From: UBA5069 sp964560495
GTDB taxonomy: Bacteria > Chloroflexota > Anaerolineae > Caldilineales > Caldilineaceae
Assembly (NCBI GenBank): GCA_964560495.1
Contig: CAZLMM010000013.1
Location: 43,840 to 107,839 of the forward strand
DNA: 64,000 bases
Direction: 5' to 3'
The notes below the pieces were generated by a model. The model was not told the origin of the DNA. It made no database searches and saw only the letters and a program-made list of their open reading frames with translations. Position numbers and translations under genes: made by a program. Positions 1 through 7,337 of the stretch are shown here, piece by piece. Position 1 is the stretch's first letter. The number at the start of each line of letters is the position of its first letter.

Positions 1-192
1 GTTACAGGTGAAGGTCGCTATGGTTATACGACCTGGACCTTCTGGCCGGCGGAAGCCGAGACGCAAATGTGGAAGGATGTCGAGTTGGTCTGGTCAGGCG
101 AAATGACCACCGAAGAATATCTTGCCAAGCATCAGGAGTTGTGGGACAAAGCGCGCACAGAAAACGCGTTGCCGCCGGTTCCAGAACGCTAA
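1..192 (+). CDS. Sugar ABC transporter substrate-binding protein, C-terminal end (partial)
   Basis: Frame 1 is open from the window edge to a TAA at 190-192, giving the last 63 residues of a protein whose start lies outside the window. The aromatic, acidic tail (GYTTWTFWPAEAE, then a Trp-Lys-Asp helix and a proline-rich end) looks like the C-terminus of a family 1 extracellular solute-binding protein. Two MalF/MalG-type permease genes follow directly, so it is most likely the lipoprotein or periplasmic-type receptor of that importer. The substrate cannot be told from this fragment. The identification rests on context more than on a diagnostic motif. Confidence 0.75.
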   Translation, partial: VTGEGRYGYTTWTFWPAEAETQMWKDVELVWSGEMTTEEYLAKHQELWDKARTENALPPVPER

Positions 193-210
193 CGTTTTGA
201 TCAGTGAACC

Positions 211-248
211 TGTGTATATGCGCCGACGCTTGACGGCGCATATACACA
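211..248 (+). promoter_or_regulatory. Intercistronic 15-bp perfect hairpin
   Basis: A perfect inverted repeat (TGTGTATATGCGCCG at 211-225, its complement at 234-248) with an 8-base loop lies between the binding-protein stop and the first permease. No T-run follows, so it is not a classical terminator. In other sugar ABC operons such hairpins stabilise the upstream receptor mRNA or partly attenuate permease expression; that role is inferred here. The permease Shine-Dalgarno sequence starts about 5 bases after the stem. Confidence 0.7.
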
Positions 249-270
249 GCGCGCAAAAGGAGAATCGTCC

Positions 271-1194
271 ATGGCTGTCACATCTGTACCTGGCGTGCTG
301 CCGGCTGTGCACAAGAAAAAGCGAACGTTTGGTCCCAGGCAGTGGCTTCCCTGGCTATTTCTAGCCCCTCTTCTGCTGCTAAGCCTTGTAGTAACGATTA
401 TCCCTTCGGCGCTGAGTGTGCGCTACGCTTTCACCGATTGGTCGGGAATTGGCGAAGCAAAATTCGTGGGAATGGCTAATTTCCAGGAGATGTTCGCCGA
501 TCGCGCTTTCTACCGCGCGTTGTGGAATAACGTGCGTTGGACATTCATCTTTTTGACCGTGCCGGTGGCCATGGGGCTTTTAGGCGCTTATCTACTCTCC
601 TCGATCCGTCGCGGGCAGATGCTTTTTCGCACCCTCTACTTCATTCCCTACGTCATTGCCAGCGTAGTAAACGCCTACATCTGGAAACTCATATTGAACC
701 CAGTGTTCGGTCTCGGCCCTTGGCTGGCCGAACGCGGCTTTTCCTGGCTCGACATCCGGTTCTTTGGCCGTTCGGACACTTCGCTCTATGCTGTGGCCTT
801 TGTCGACAACTGGCATTTTTGGGGGTTTCTGGTGGTGCTCTATCTGGCAGCCATGCATGCGGTGGATGTCGATCTTTACGAAGCAGCGCGTATCGAAGGC
901 GCGAATCGATGGCACGAGTTTCGCCATGTAACGCTACCTGGAATACGACCGACTCTGGTTTTCACGTTGTTGATGATCATGATCTGGTCGTTTTTGGTAT
1001 TCGATTATATCTATCTGCTGACCAACGGCGGCCCGGCGCAGTCGTCGGAAGTTCTGGCAACGCTGACTTACTCGACTGCATTCTACTCGCTACGCGTCGG
1101 TTATGCTACAGCCATCGCGTTGACCATGACGTTTTTCTCGACCATTTTCGTCTCCATGTTTGTCATTCTGCGCCGGCTTGGCTGGGAGATCTAA
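271..1194 (+). CDS. Carbohydrate ABC transporter permease, MalF type
   Basis: This 307-residue inner-membrane permease has a cytoplasmic N-terminus rich in Lys/Arg (about residues 13-24), a first membrane segment at about 28-50, and five further hydrophobic segments. The EAA loop that docks the ATPase is visible as YEAARIEGANRWHEF followed by a conserved LPGI turn near residues 205-225. The start is supported by AAAAGGAGAA upstream of ATG 271. It follows the binding-protein gene and is followed after one base by the second permease, so it is the first half of a heterodimeric permease. No ATPase gene is in the window; many such importers share a MsmX/UgpC-type ATPase encoded elsewhere. The substrate is unknown. 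Confidence 0.93.
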   Translation: MAVTSVPGVLPAVHKKKRTFGPRQWLPWLFLAPLLLLSLVVTIIPSALSVRYAFTDWSGIGEAKFVGMANFQEMFADRAFYRALWNNVRWTFIFLTVPVAMGLLGAYLLSSIRRGQMLFRTLYFIPYVIASVVNAYIWKLILNPVFGLGPWLAERGFSWLDIRFFGRSDTSLYAVAFVDNWHFWGFLVVLYLAAMHAVDVDLYEAARIEGANRWHEFRHVTLPGIRPTLVFTLLMIMIWSFLVFDYIYLLTNGGPAQSSEVLATLTYSTAFYSLRVGYATAIALTMTFFSTIFVSMFVILRRLGWEI

Positions 1195-1195
1195 C

Positions 1196-2029
1196 ATGTT
1201 CCGCACAAAGCGCACCGCATCCCTCGCCCCCAATTACGTCATTCTGATTCTTCTGGCTTTTTTCTCTATCATACCGATCGTTCTTTTGTTTCTAAACTCG
1301 TTCAAAGCGACGACCGAGATTCAGCAAGACCCCTTTGGTCTGCCAACTGTCGTGCGGATTGGCAACTATGTGGATGCCTGGGTCATGGGAGGTTTTTCGA
1401 CCACCATGACCAATACGCTGATCCTGACTTTTGGCACAATTCTGGCTGTAGTGGTGATTAGCGGATTGGCGGCCTTTGCTCTGGCGCGTTATCAGTTTGT
1501 CGGCGCCACTGTCGTCGGCTTCTACCTGATTGTTGGCACCACTGTGCCGGCGTTGCTTTTCATGGTGCCGCTTTACTTCATGTGGGCGCGCCTGGGTTTG
1601 GTCAATAGTCTTGCGGGCCTGATCATCATTTACGCCGCGATTTTTTCACCCTTTGCCACCTATTTGCTGCGCTCATTTCTAGTTTCGATCCCTATGGACT
1701 ATGAAGAAGCGGCGCGCATCGATGGCGCCAATGACATCCAGGTGCTCACGCGCATCATTCTTCCCCTCGCCTGGCCTGGTTTCCTGACTGTGGTGCTCGT
1801 CGTGGGGTTGGGCGTTTGGAACGAGTTCCTCTTCGCTGTCACCTTCTTGCAGCAGCCGGAATTGAAACCTATCTCCACCAGCCTTCAAGCATTTCAGGGT
1901 CGTTTCCAGCGCGATTGGGGGTTAACCAGTGCAGCGTCGATGATCATGATTATTCCTGTTGTCATTCTTTTCTTTTCCCTACAACGTCAGTTCATCGAGG
2001 GCCTGGCGCGCGGCGGTCTCAAGGGCTAG
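1196..2029 (+). CDS. Carbohydrate ABC transporter permease, MalG type
   Basis: This 277-residue permease is the partner of the preceding gene. It has six hydrophobic segments and an EAA loop YEEAARIDGANDIQVL followed by ILPLAWPG near residues 175-200. The open frame extends upstream to 1160, but the ATG at 1196, one base after the previous stop, gives the normal short cytoplasmic N-terminus (MFRTKRTAS) and was chosen. The large periplasmic loop after the first membrane segment and the C-terminal EGLARGGLKG tail are typical of MalG-like proteins. It is very probably co-transcribed and translationally coupled with the upstream permease. Confidence 0.93.
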   Translation: MFRTKRTASLAPNYVILILLAFFSIIPIVLLFLNSFKATTEIQQDPFGLPTVVRIGNYVDAWVMGGFSTTMTNTLILTFGTILAVVVISGLAAFALARYQFVGATVVGFYLIVGTTVPALLFMVPLYFMWARLGLVNSLAGLIIIYAAIFSPFATYLLRSFLVSIPMDYEEAARIDGANDIQVLTRIILPLAWPGFLTVVLVVGLGVWNEFLFAVTFLQQPELKPISTSLQAFQGRFQRDWGLTSAASMIMIIPVVILFFSLQRQFIEGLARGGLKG

Positions 2030-2050
2030 ATCGAATCGTCAGATTCGATC
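2029..2050 (+). promoter_or_regulatory. Short hairpin between permease and ADP-ribosylglycohydrolase genes
   Basis: GATCGAATC (2029-2037) and GATTCGATC (2042-2050) form a perfect 9-bp stem with a 4-base loop that begins in the stop codon of the second permease. It is followed by CCCCATTTTATC rather than a clean T-run. It may act as a weak terminator or RNA processing site that lowers expression of the downstream gene. Confidence 0.5.
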
Positions 2051-2091
2051 CCCATTTTATCGATCCATTGATCAGGAAAGGTTCGCACCAC

Positions 2092-4224
2092 ATGCCACTA
2101 CCAACCGACTACGCCGAACGCGTCTATGCCGGCGTGCTGGGCAAGATCATCGGCGTCTATTTGGGACGCCCGTTCGAGGGCTGGACCTACGAGCGCATCA
2201 TGGCGGAGCTAGGTGAAATCTGGTACTACGTCCATGAAAAGCGCGGCGTCCCGCTCATCGTCACCGACGACGACATCTCGGGTACATTTACCTTCCTGCG
2301 CGCTCTTCCCGATTATGACAACCGCCGCGACCTGACGCCTGCTCAGATCGGCCAAAGCTGGCTCAACTACATCATCGAGCAGCGCACCATCCTATGGTGG
2401 GGTGGGCTGGGCAACTCCACGGAGCACACAGCCTATCTCCGCCTCAAGAATGGCATCGGCGCTCCGGCCAGCGGCTCCATTGCCCTGAACGGCAAGACCG
2501 TGGCAGAACAAATCGGCGCGCAGATTTTCATCGATGGTTGGGCCATGGTGGCGCCGGGCGACCCAGAGCTGGCTGCTGACCTGGCGCGGCGCGCTGCCAG
2601 CGTCAGTCATGATGGCGAAGCCATCTATGGTGCGCAGGTGGTTGCAGCTATGGAGGCGCAGGCTTTTGTCGAGCGCGATATCCACAAACTCATTGACACC
2701 GCGCTGCGTTTCATTCCGGCCAACTCGCTCATCTATCGCATGATCAATGAGCTGCGCGAGTGGCGCGCTGCCGAACCAGATTGGCGCAAGACGCGCGAGC
2801 GCATCGCCGACAGCTACGGCTATGACAAATACGGCGGCAATTGCCATATGATCCCTAACCATGCGCTGATCATCCACGCGCTGCTCCACGGTGACGACGA
2901 TTTTCAGAAGTCGCTCATGATCGTCAACACTTGCGGTTGGGACACCGACTGCAATTCGGGCAACGTAGGCTGCATTCTGGGCATCAAGAATGGGCTGGCA
3001 GGTATCGACGCCGGCCCCGACTGGCGCGGCCCGGTCGCAGACCGCATGTACCTGGCGACAGCCGACGGCGGTCGCGCCATCACTGACGCTGCCAGCGAAA
3101 CCTATCACATTATTAATATGGGACGCAGTCTGGCTGGGCTGCCGCCAGCGGCGCCCAAACAGGGCGCTCGTTTCCACTTCGAGCTGCCAGGCTCCGTGCA
3201 GGGGTTCACGGTGGAAGAGAGCGCCGAGTGTCACGGCGTCGCCCGCGTAGAGAATGTCACCGGCCATAGCCGAAGCGGGGCGCGCAGCCTGGCAGTCCAT
3301 TTTTCAGGCGTTGCGCCGGGACGCAAAGCACGCGTTGCCACACCCACCTTTATCCCCTCGCGTCAGACAGCCGACTATTTCATCAAGCGCGGCTACGCCC
3401 TTTACGCATCGCCCACGCTTTACAGTGGGCAGACAATCCGCGCCTGTGTGAGCGCAGAGCGCAGTAACAGCGCACCAGTGCAGTGCTGCCTCTATGTCGC
3501 CGTGTACGATGCCAGTGATGCGCTCACGCTCGTGCGCAGTCCAGGTGTGACGATTGCGCCAGGCGCCGACCATGATGTGCAGTGGAGGATTCCCTCAACT
3601 GACGGCCAACCCATCGCCGCGGTCGGGCTGGAGATCAGCCACATGCAGCGCGCCGACGGCGTGCTCTATCTCGATTACTTGACCTGGGAGGGCGCGCCAG
3701 AGATCACATTACAACACTGCGCAGGCGATGGCGTTATGTGGCGGCGCGCCTGGGTGAACGGGGTGGATCAGTACGAAGAACGTTGGCCCGAGGCTTTTCG
3801 CCTGGTGCAAAACAGTGGCCGGGGGCTTTTTAGCCAGGGCTGCCGCGAGTGGGGCGACTACACGGTTTCATCAGAGATCAATCTACACCTGGTGAAAGCG
3901 GCCGGGTTGGCAGCGCGCGTGCAAGGTATGCGCCGTTATTATGCTCTGCTGTTGTGCAATGATGGCAAAGCGCGCCTGATCAAAACGCTGGACGGCGATA
4001 CGACGCTGGCCGAAGCGGATTTCCCCTGGGCGTATGGGCAAACTTACAACTTTACACTCAAGGTGCGAGGCAGGCGCATTCACGGAGAGATCGATGGGCA
4101 ACTTCTCCTGACGGCAGACGACAATGAACGTCCACTGATGGGGGGGGGAGTGGCCTTTGTGGTGGAGGAAGGGCGCATTGCATCTGAGGCGGTCTCGATT
4201 GCGCCCTTACCGCACAATTTTTGA
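2092..4224 (+). CDS. ADP-ribosylglycohydrolase-family protein with a C-terminal beta-rich region
   Basis: The protein has 710 residues counting from ATG 2092, which follows AGGAAAGG; the frame is open from 1816, but the upstream part overlaps the permease gene and is not protein-like. Residues of about 1-340 match the all-helical ADP-ribosylglycohydrolase fold: a metal-binding acidic cluster TDDDISGTF near residue 60, GNSTEH near 105, and the second metal motif CGWDTDCNSGNVG near 285. Family members hydrolyse ADP-ribosyl or related N-glycosidic bonds with Mg2+. The remaining 350 residues are beta-rich and end in a segment resembling a LamG/DUF1080 carbohydrate-binding fold. No signal peptide is seen. 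Its place behind a sugar importer suggests an intracellular glycoside or nucleoside substrate; that is inference. Confidence 0.85.
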   Translation: MPLPTDYAERVYAGVLGKIIGVYLGRPFEGWTYERIMAELGEIWYYVHEKRGVPLIVTDDDISGTFTFLRALPDYDNRRDLTPAQIGQSWLNYIIEQRTILWWGGLGNSTEHTAYLRLKNGIGAPASGSIALNGKTVAEQIGAQIFIDGWAMVAPGDPELAADLARRAASVSHDGEAIYGAQVVAAMEAQAFVERDIHKLIDTALRFIPANSLIYRMINELREWRAAEPDWRKTRERIADSYGYDKYGGNCHMIPNHALIIHALLHGDDDFQKSLMIVNTCGWDTDCNSGNVGCILGIKNGLAGIDAGPDWRGPVADRMYLATADGGRAITDAASETYHIINMGRSLAGLPPAAPKQGARFHFELPGSVQGFTVEESAECHGVARVENVTGHSRSGARSLAVHFSGVAPGRKARVATPTFIPSRQTADYFIKRGYALYASPTLYSGQTIRACVSAERSNSAPVQCCLYVAVYDASDALTLVRSPGVTIAPGADHDVQWRIPSTDGQPIAAVGLEISHMQRADGVLYLDYLTWEGAPEITLQHCAGDGVMWRRAWVNGVDQYEERWPEAFRLVQNSGRGLFSQGCREWGDYTVSSEINLHLVKAAGLAARVQGMRRYYALLLCNDGKARLIKTLDGDTTLAEADFPWAYGQTYNFTLKVRGRRIHGEIDGQLLLTADDNERPLMGGGVAFVVEEGRIASEAVSIAPLPHNF

Positions 4225-4330
4225 TGGACTCCGTTGGCGTATGATTCGTCACGAGTCACTGCTTTCTCACTTCGACCTGAAAGCGGAATTTCCACATGCA
4301 CCACTCAGCGTCTATCCTGAAAATAGCTTC

Positions 4331-4360
4331 ACCACAGAGGACGCAGAGGAGCGCAGAGAG
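4331..4360. repeat. CACAGAGGACGCAGAGG-type short intergenic repeat
   Basis: The intergenic stretch 4225-4394 holds the quasi-periodic sequence CCACAGAGGACGCAGAGG followed by AGCGCAGAGAG, a purine-rich hexamer-like repeat seen dispersed between genes in many environmental bacteria. Only one copy was noticed here, with a vaguely similar sequence near 38392-38406. No gene or clear promoter was recognised in the rest of the gap. Confidence 0.4.
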
Positions 4361-4394
4361 CTATTTTCATTGATGATTGTGACCCGTAGAAGAC

Positions 4395-4874
4395 ATGGAT
4401 ACTGACTTGACGCCGCCGCCCGTTTCTGTCATCCTCACCGAAACGGGTGTGCCTCATCGCCTTTTCCGTCATCCAGGCCAGGTTCATTCGTTGGAGCAGG
4501 CGGCCCAGGAACGCGGTCAACGTCCCGAACAAGTGGTGCGCAGCATTCTGTTTCGTCTGGGCGAAGGGCGCTACACCATGGTGCTCATGGCCGGCGCACG
4601 CCAGGTCTCTTGGCCGATGTTGCGTAAGCATTTCGGTCAATCACGTTTGACCATGGCGAAAGAAGAGGAAGTGTTGGCTGTCACGGGGTATCGCATTGGC
4701 GCGGTCTCGCCCTTTGGCCTGCCCACACCGATGGCGATACTCGTGGATAACAGCGTGCCCGCCGAAGAGGAAATCTCCATCGGGTCGGGCGAGCGGGGAG
4801 TTACCGTCATCTTGCGCTCAGCAGATCTGATGCAGGCGTTGGGAGACGCGGTTGTTGGGGACTTTGGGGTGTAG
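4395..4874 (+). CDS. YbaK/EbsC-family aminoacyl-tRNA deacylase
   Basis: This 159-residue single-domain protein belongs to the YbaK/ProRS INS-domain fold, whose members clear mischarged aminoacyl-tRNAs such as Cys-, Ala- or Pro-tRNAs. Seen are the N-terminal HRLFRHP strand, the helix SLEQAAQERG, the core VVRSILFRL, and the GAVSPFGLP loop near residue 113 that shapes the active site. Many YbaK members have Lys where this one has Arg in VVRSILF, so catalysis or specificity may differ. It stands alone and ends convergently with the DUF1269 gene. The tRNA specificity cannot be assigned. Confidence 0.85.
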   Translation: MDTDLTPPPVSVILTETGVPHRLFRHPGQVHSLEQAAQERGQRPEQVVRSILFRLGEGRYTMVLMAGARQVSWPMLRKHFGQSRLTMAKEEEVLAVTGYRIGAVSPFGLPTPMAILVDNSVPAEEEISIGSGERGVTVILRSADLMQALGDAVVGDFGV

Positions 4875-4882
4875 AGAACGAG

Positions 4883-4910
4883 GTGGAGCGGCGAAGCCTC
4901 GCCGCCCCAC
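4883..4910. terminator. Bidirectional hairpin between convergent genes
   Basis: GTGGAGCGGCGA (4883-4894) pairs with TCGCCGCCCCAC (4899-4910) with one mismatch and a 4-base loop. It lies between the convergent YbaK-like and DUF1269 genes. It resembles the GGCGGCG-type palindromes seen elsewhere in the window (54104, 54833, 62447) and may be a short relative that serves as a terminator for both genes. Confidence 0.5.
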
Positions 4911-4938
4911 AGGTGCATATCGGAACACTCTATTTGAT

Positions 4939-5529
4939 CTACGCCTCTTGCGGTGGGGTCGCTTCCTCTGGCGCCGCTTCCTCTGGTGTAGCTTCTTCTG
5001 GCGCCGCTGCCACAGGGACAGGCGCCGCCTCGGGCGTTTCTGCGTATTTGAGGGCGCGACGTAGGCTCTCCTCCAGCTCACTGTCCAGCGATGTATGAAG
5101 CACAGTGCCCTTGTAGGGCTTGAGCGCGGCCAGCACCGCGTTGCGGTCGGAGCTACGGCCAATAAGGAACAGGGCGGATGTGCCGGGCTGTATCTTGTCA
5201 GCCACATCCTTGACGAATTTTTTGTCCACGCCATTGCTCACCATCTTGCCAATGGCTCCGCCGGCGGCCGCGCCAATCGCTAACCCGCCCAACGGCATAA
5301 AGATTCCGCCGATCAGAAGGCCAATGAGGCTGCCCCACCCTGCGCCAACCAGAACGCCCCGATCGACCTGATTCTTGACGTGCAGCTTGCCCTCGGCATC
5401 CTTGACCACAATGGCAGAATCATCCAGTGTGACCAACCCATGTTTGCCCAGCTCCTTGACCTTCTCGCGCACTTCTTCGGCTTCGTGCTCACTCTCAAAT
5501 GCAATAACAACAATATTCGAAGCTGCCAT
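4939..5529 (-). CDS. DUF1269 family glycine-zipper membrane-associated protein
   Basis: This 196-residue protein starts with a ferredoxin-like alpha/beta segment (IVVIAFESEHEAEEVREKV), then DSAIVVKDAEGKLHVK, and a glycine/alanine-rich amphipathic stretch at about 62-95 typical of DUF1269. A second alpha/beta half follows (LFLIGRSS...). The C-terminus is an Ala/Pro/Glu tail with repeats of EEATPEEAAP encoded by three 15-bp direct repeats at 4961-5005. GGAGGAATA precedes ATG 5529. DUF1269 proteins are often linked to stress or membrane integrity, but no biochemical function is established. It ends convergently with the upstream YbaK-like gene. Confidence 0.85.
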   Translation of the reverse strand: MAASNIVVIAFESEHEAEEVREKVKELGKHGLVTLDDSAIVVKDAEGKLHVKNQVDRGVLVGAGWGSLIGLLIGGIFMPLGGLAIGAAAGGAIGKMVSNGVDKKFVKDVADKIQPGTSALFLIGRSSDRNAVLAALKPYKGTVLHTSLDSELEESLRRALKYAETPEAAPVPVAAAPEEATPEEAAPEEATPPQEA

Positions 5530-5644
5530 TATTCCTCCCTATGGTGTCATTATCAAACAATTGTGTGGAAATCCTAGAGCGCATTATAGCAAATCATTTC
5601 TCATCTGGCAAGGTGAGCGTTTGGGTCAATTTTTCGTCATTCAC

Positions 5645-6553
5645 TTATTCGACTGACTGTCTGGTTTCGTTCGGCCAAGGGTTTTGGGTCAATTCAGGTC
5701 GCACCTGAATACGCCCATCGCTCGGTTCCAGGCGTCCGGTGATCACACAAGGGTCATGTTGAAAGACGAGCAGCGCGTTGCGCTCCAGCGCCTCACTGCG
5801 AATGCGCCGTTTGGTCTCGATGCTGGTCATGGGGAAGATGTCGAAGGAGGGCACCCAGGCCAGGCGTTCCAGGTGCACCGCCCAGTTTGCAGCATCGCCG
5901 AGAAAAAGGAGACTTTCACCGCCATCCTCCACCCAGACTATTTGCAACGATGCTGTGTGCCCGGGTCCAATGTCGGTGCGGACGCCGGTAGCCAGACGCT
6001 GTGGGCCATCGACGATGTCGAGCTTTCCTGCTTGAAGCAGCGGCTGCCAGTTTTCGCTGTGATAGGTGGCAGAGGTGCGTTCGTTGGGGAAGCTGGCCTC
6101 GGCCAGGTCGATGCGCTGGCCAAGGTAGCGGGCGTTGGGAAAGGTGGGAACGATCTCGTTCATCGGGCGATCTGACTCAGCCCAGCGGGTTGCCCCGCCC
6201 ACGTGGTCGCCGTGATAGTGGGTCAACAAGACGATGTCAATATCATCTGCTGTATAGCCCACCTGTGACAGTTGACCCAGAAGTCGTTCACTGGCTGACC
6301 CGATGCCCAAACGGGAGCGGGCCTTGGCGCTCAGCTTGTCGCCATAGCCCACGTCCACGAGAATCAACCCCGCATCTGACTCGATGAGCAGAGAACGATC
6401 ATCACTGGGGACCATATTGTCTGCATTTGGCTGGATCACCCGCTGCCACATAACCCGCGGCACAACGCCAAAAAAGCCTCCACCGTCGATCAGGTGAGTG
6501 CCGTCGCTGAGAATGTGGCAGCGAATGGAACCGATTTTCAACGTGTGGGGCAT
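5645..6553 (-). CDS. Metallo-beta-lactamase-fold hydrolase
   Basis: The 302-residue protein carries the MBL metal motif LLTHYHGDHVGG near residue 110, a downstream GPGHTASLQIV His motif, and LFLGDAANWAVH supplying the bridging Asp. The C-terminal half has FQHDPCV, a further metal-ligand His region. This set of motifs matches the large MBL subfamily that includes quorum-quenching lactonases and related esterases, so a hydrolase acting on small esters or lactones is plausible but not proven. There is no signal peptide. The gene is monocistronic on the minus strand; 6554-6703 upstream holds no other gene and contains the divergent promoter at 6668. Confidence 0.85.
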   Translation of the reverse strand: MPHTLKIGSIRCHILSDGTHLIDGGGFFGVVPRVMWQRVIQPNADNMVPSDDRSLLIESDAGLILVDVGYGDKLSAKARSRLGIGSASERLLGQLSQVGYTADDIDIVLLTHYHGDHVGGATRWAESDRPMNEIVPTFPNARYLGQRIDLAEASFPNERTSATYHSENWQPLLQAGKLDIVDGPQRLATGVRTDIGPGHTASLQIVWVEDGGESLLFLGDAANWAVHLERLAWVPSFDIFPMTSIETKRRIRSEALERNALLVFQHDPCVITGRLEPSDGRIQVRPELTQNPWPNETRQSVE

Positions 6554-6667
6554 GGAGCGATCCCTTCACAATCTATGCCGTCTGGCAATTCCATATCAGC
6601 ACTGTCTGGAGGCGTTGCCGGGGTCTCTCACCCTAACCATGTAGCACATCCGAGTTCATAGCCCTGA

Positions 6668-6703
6668 TTGACGCAGCTATTACATTAGAATTATACTACA
6701 CGC
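6668..6703 (+). promoter_or_regulatory. Sigma70-type promoter predicting a leaderless transcript
   Basis: TTGACG (6668-6673), an 18-base spacer and TATACT (6692-6697) give a near-consensus promoter. The ATG at 6704 lies 6 bases beyond the -10 element, so transcription should start at or next to the start codon of the following, now broken, gene. Confidence 0.6.
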
Positions 6704-7337
6704 ATGGATGACGTGTCAGGAACGGACCTCACGTTGGACAGGAAGGAATTGCAGGTGGAGCGCACTCAGTGGCATCGCATCCTGGCGCGGCTCTTCGAGT
6801 TGCTGTTCACCCACTTGGGCGTCACGGTTCTCACTGAATTACCGGTCATGGGCGAACCACCCAGGATTGATATTCTCCTGGTGCGGCGCGAAGGTAAGCA
6901 CTGGACTGAAAAACAAATGCGGCCCCGAAATTCATAACTCCGTTGTACAGCATTTTGCCTCGAAGCGACGGGTGCGTCATGCCGCTTTCAAACAACTGGA
7001 TGAAATTGGCGAGGAAGAATTGAATGAAGCTGTGATGGATTTGGTCATCGGCCTGCGCAACGAGTTCGACGAGAAGGAGGCTGAAATGGGAAAAGTGAGG
7101 GAAAGAAGGGTTGTCACACCAGAGTCGTTGATGGAGGTCGGGCGCGAGATTCGGCGGCTGGTCATTGCCACATCGAAGGTCGAGGATCGTCTGGCGGGGC
7201 TGGCGCCTGAAGAACGCCTGGCAGGGCTGGCGCCTGAAGAACGCCTGGCGGGGCTCACGCCAGAACAAATGGCAGAACTTGTCGAGCGTATCGACGCCTA
7301 TCTCCGACAAGTGCAGGCGCAGCCAGAATCTTCGTGA
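6704..7337 (+). pseudogene. Disrupted PD-(D/E)XK/DUF4351-like protein
   Basis: The N-terminal part (6704-6937) encodes MDDVSGTDLTLDRKELQVE and a nuclease-like core ending RIDILLVRREGKHWTEKQ, then runs into a stop. A C-terminal part continues in another frame (about 6938-7337): a helical region and repeats of ERLAGLAPE. Proteins of this kind, common in cyanobacteria and Chloroflexota, have an Rpn/PD-(D/E)XK-type N-domain of over 150 residues between these two pieces. The central portion is therefore missing, so deletion plus frameshift is more likely than a single frameshift. The promoter at 6668 looks intact, and the downstream HAD gene starts on its stop codon (GTGA), so transcription may still serve that gene. 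Confidence 0.7.
7188..7268 (+). repeat. Three 27-bp tandem repeats
   Basis: Units 7188-7214, 7215-7241 and 7242-7268 begin CGYCTGGCRGGGCT and encode RLAGLAPEE, RLAGLAPEE and RLAGLTPEQ in frame. They lie in the 3' half of the broken gene. Unit 1 and unit 2 differ at only two bases, which suggests recent duplication. Confidence 0.9.

Noticed and set aside
2392..3300. Minus-strand frame of 302 codons inside the ADP-ribosylglycohydrolase gene
   Set aside because: No ribosome site, promoter or family motif; lies wholly inside a gene with conserved metal motifs.
4961..5005. Three 15-bp repeats as a minisatellite of interest
   Set aside because: They simply encode the EEA(T/A)P tail of the DUF1269 protein.
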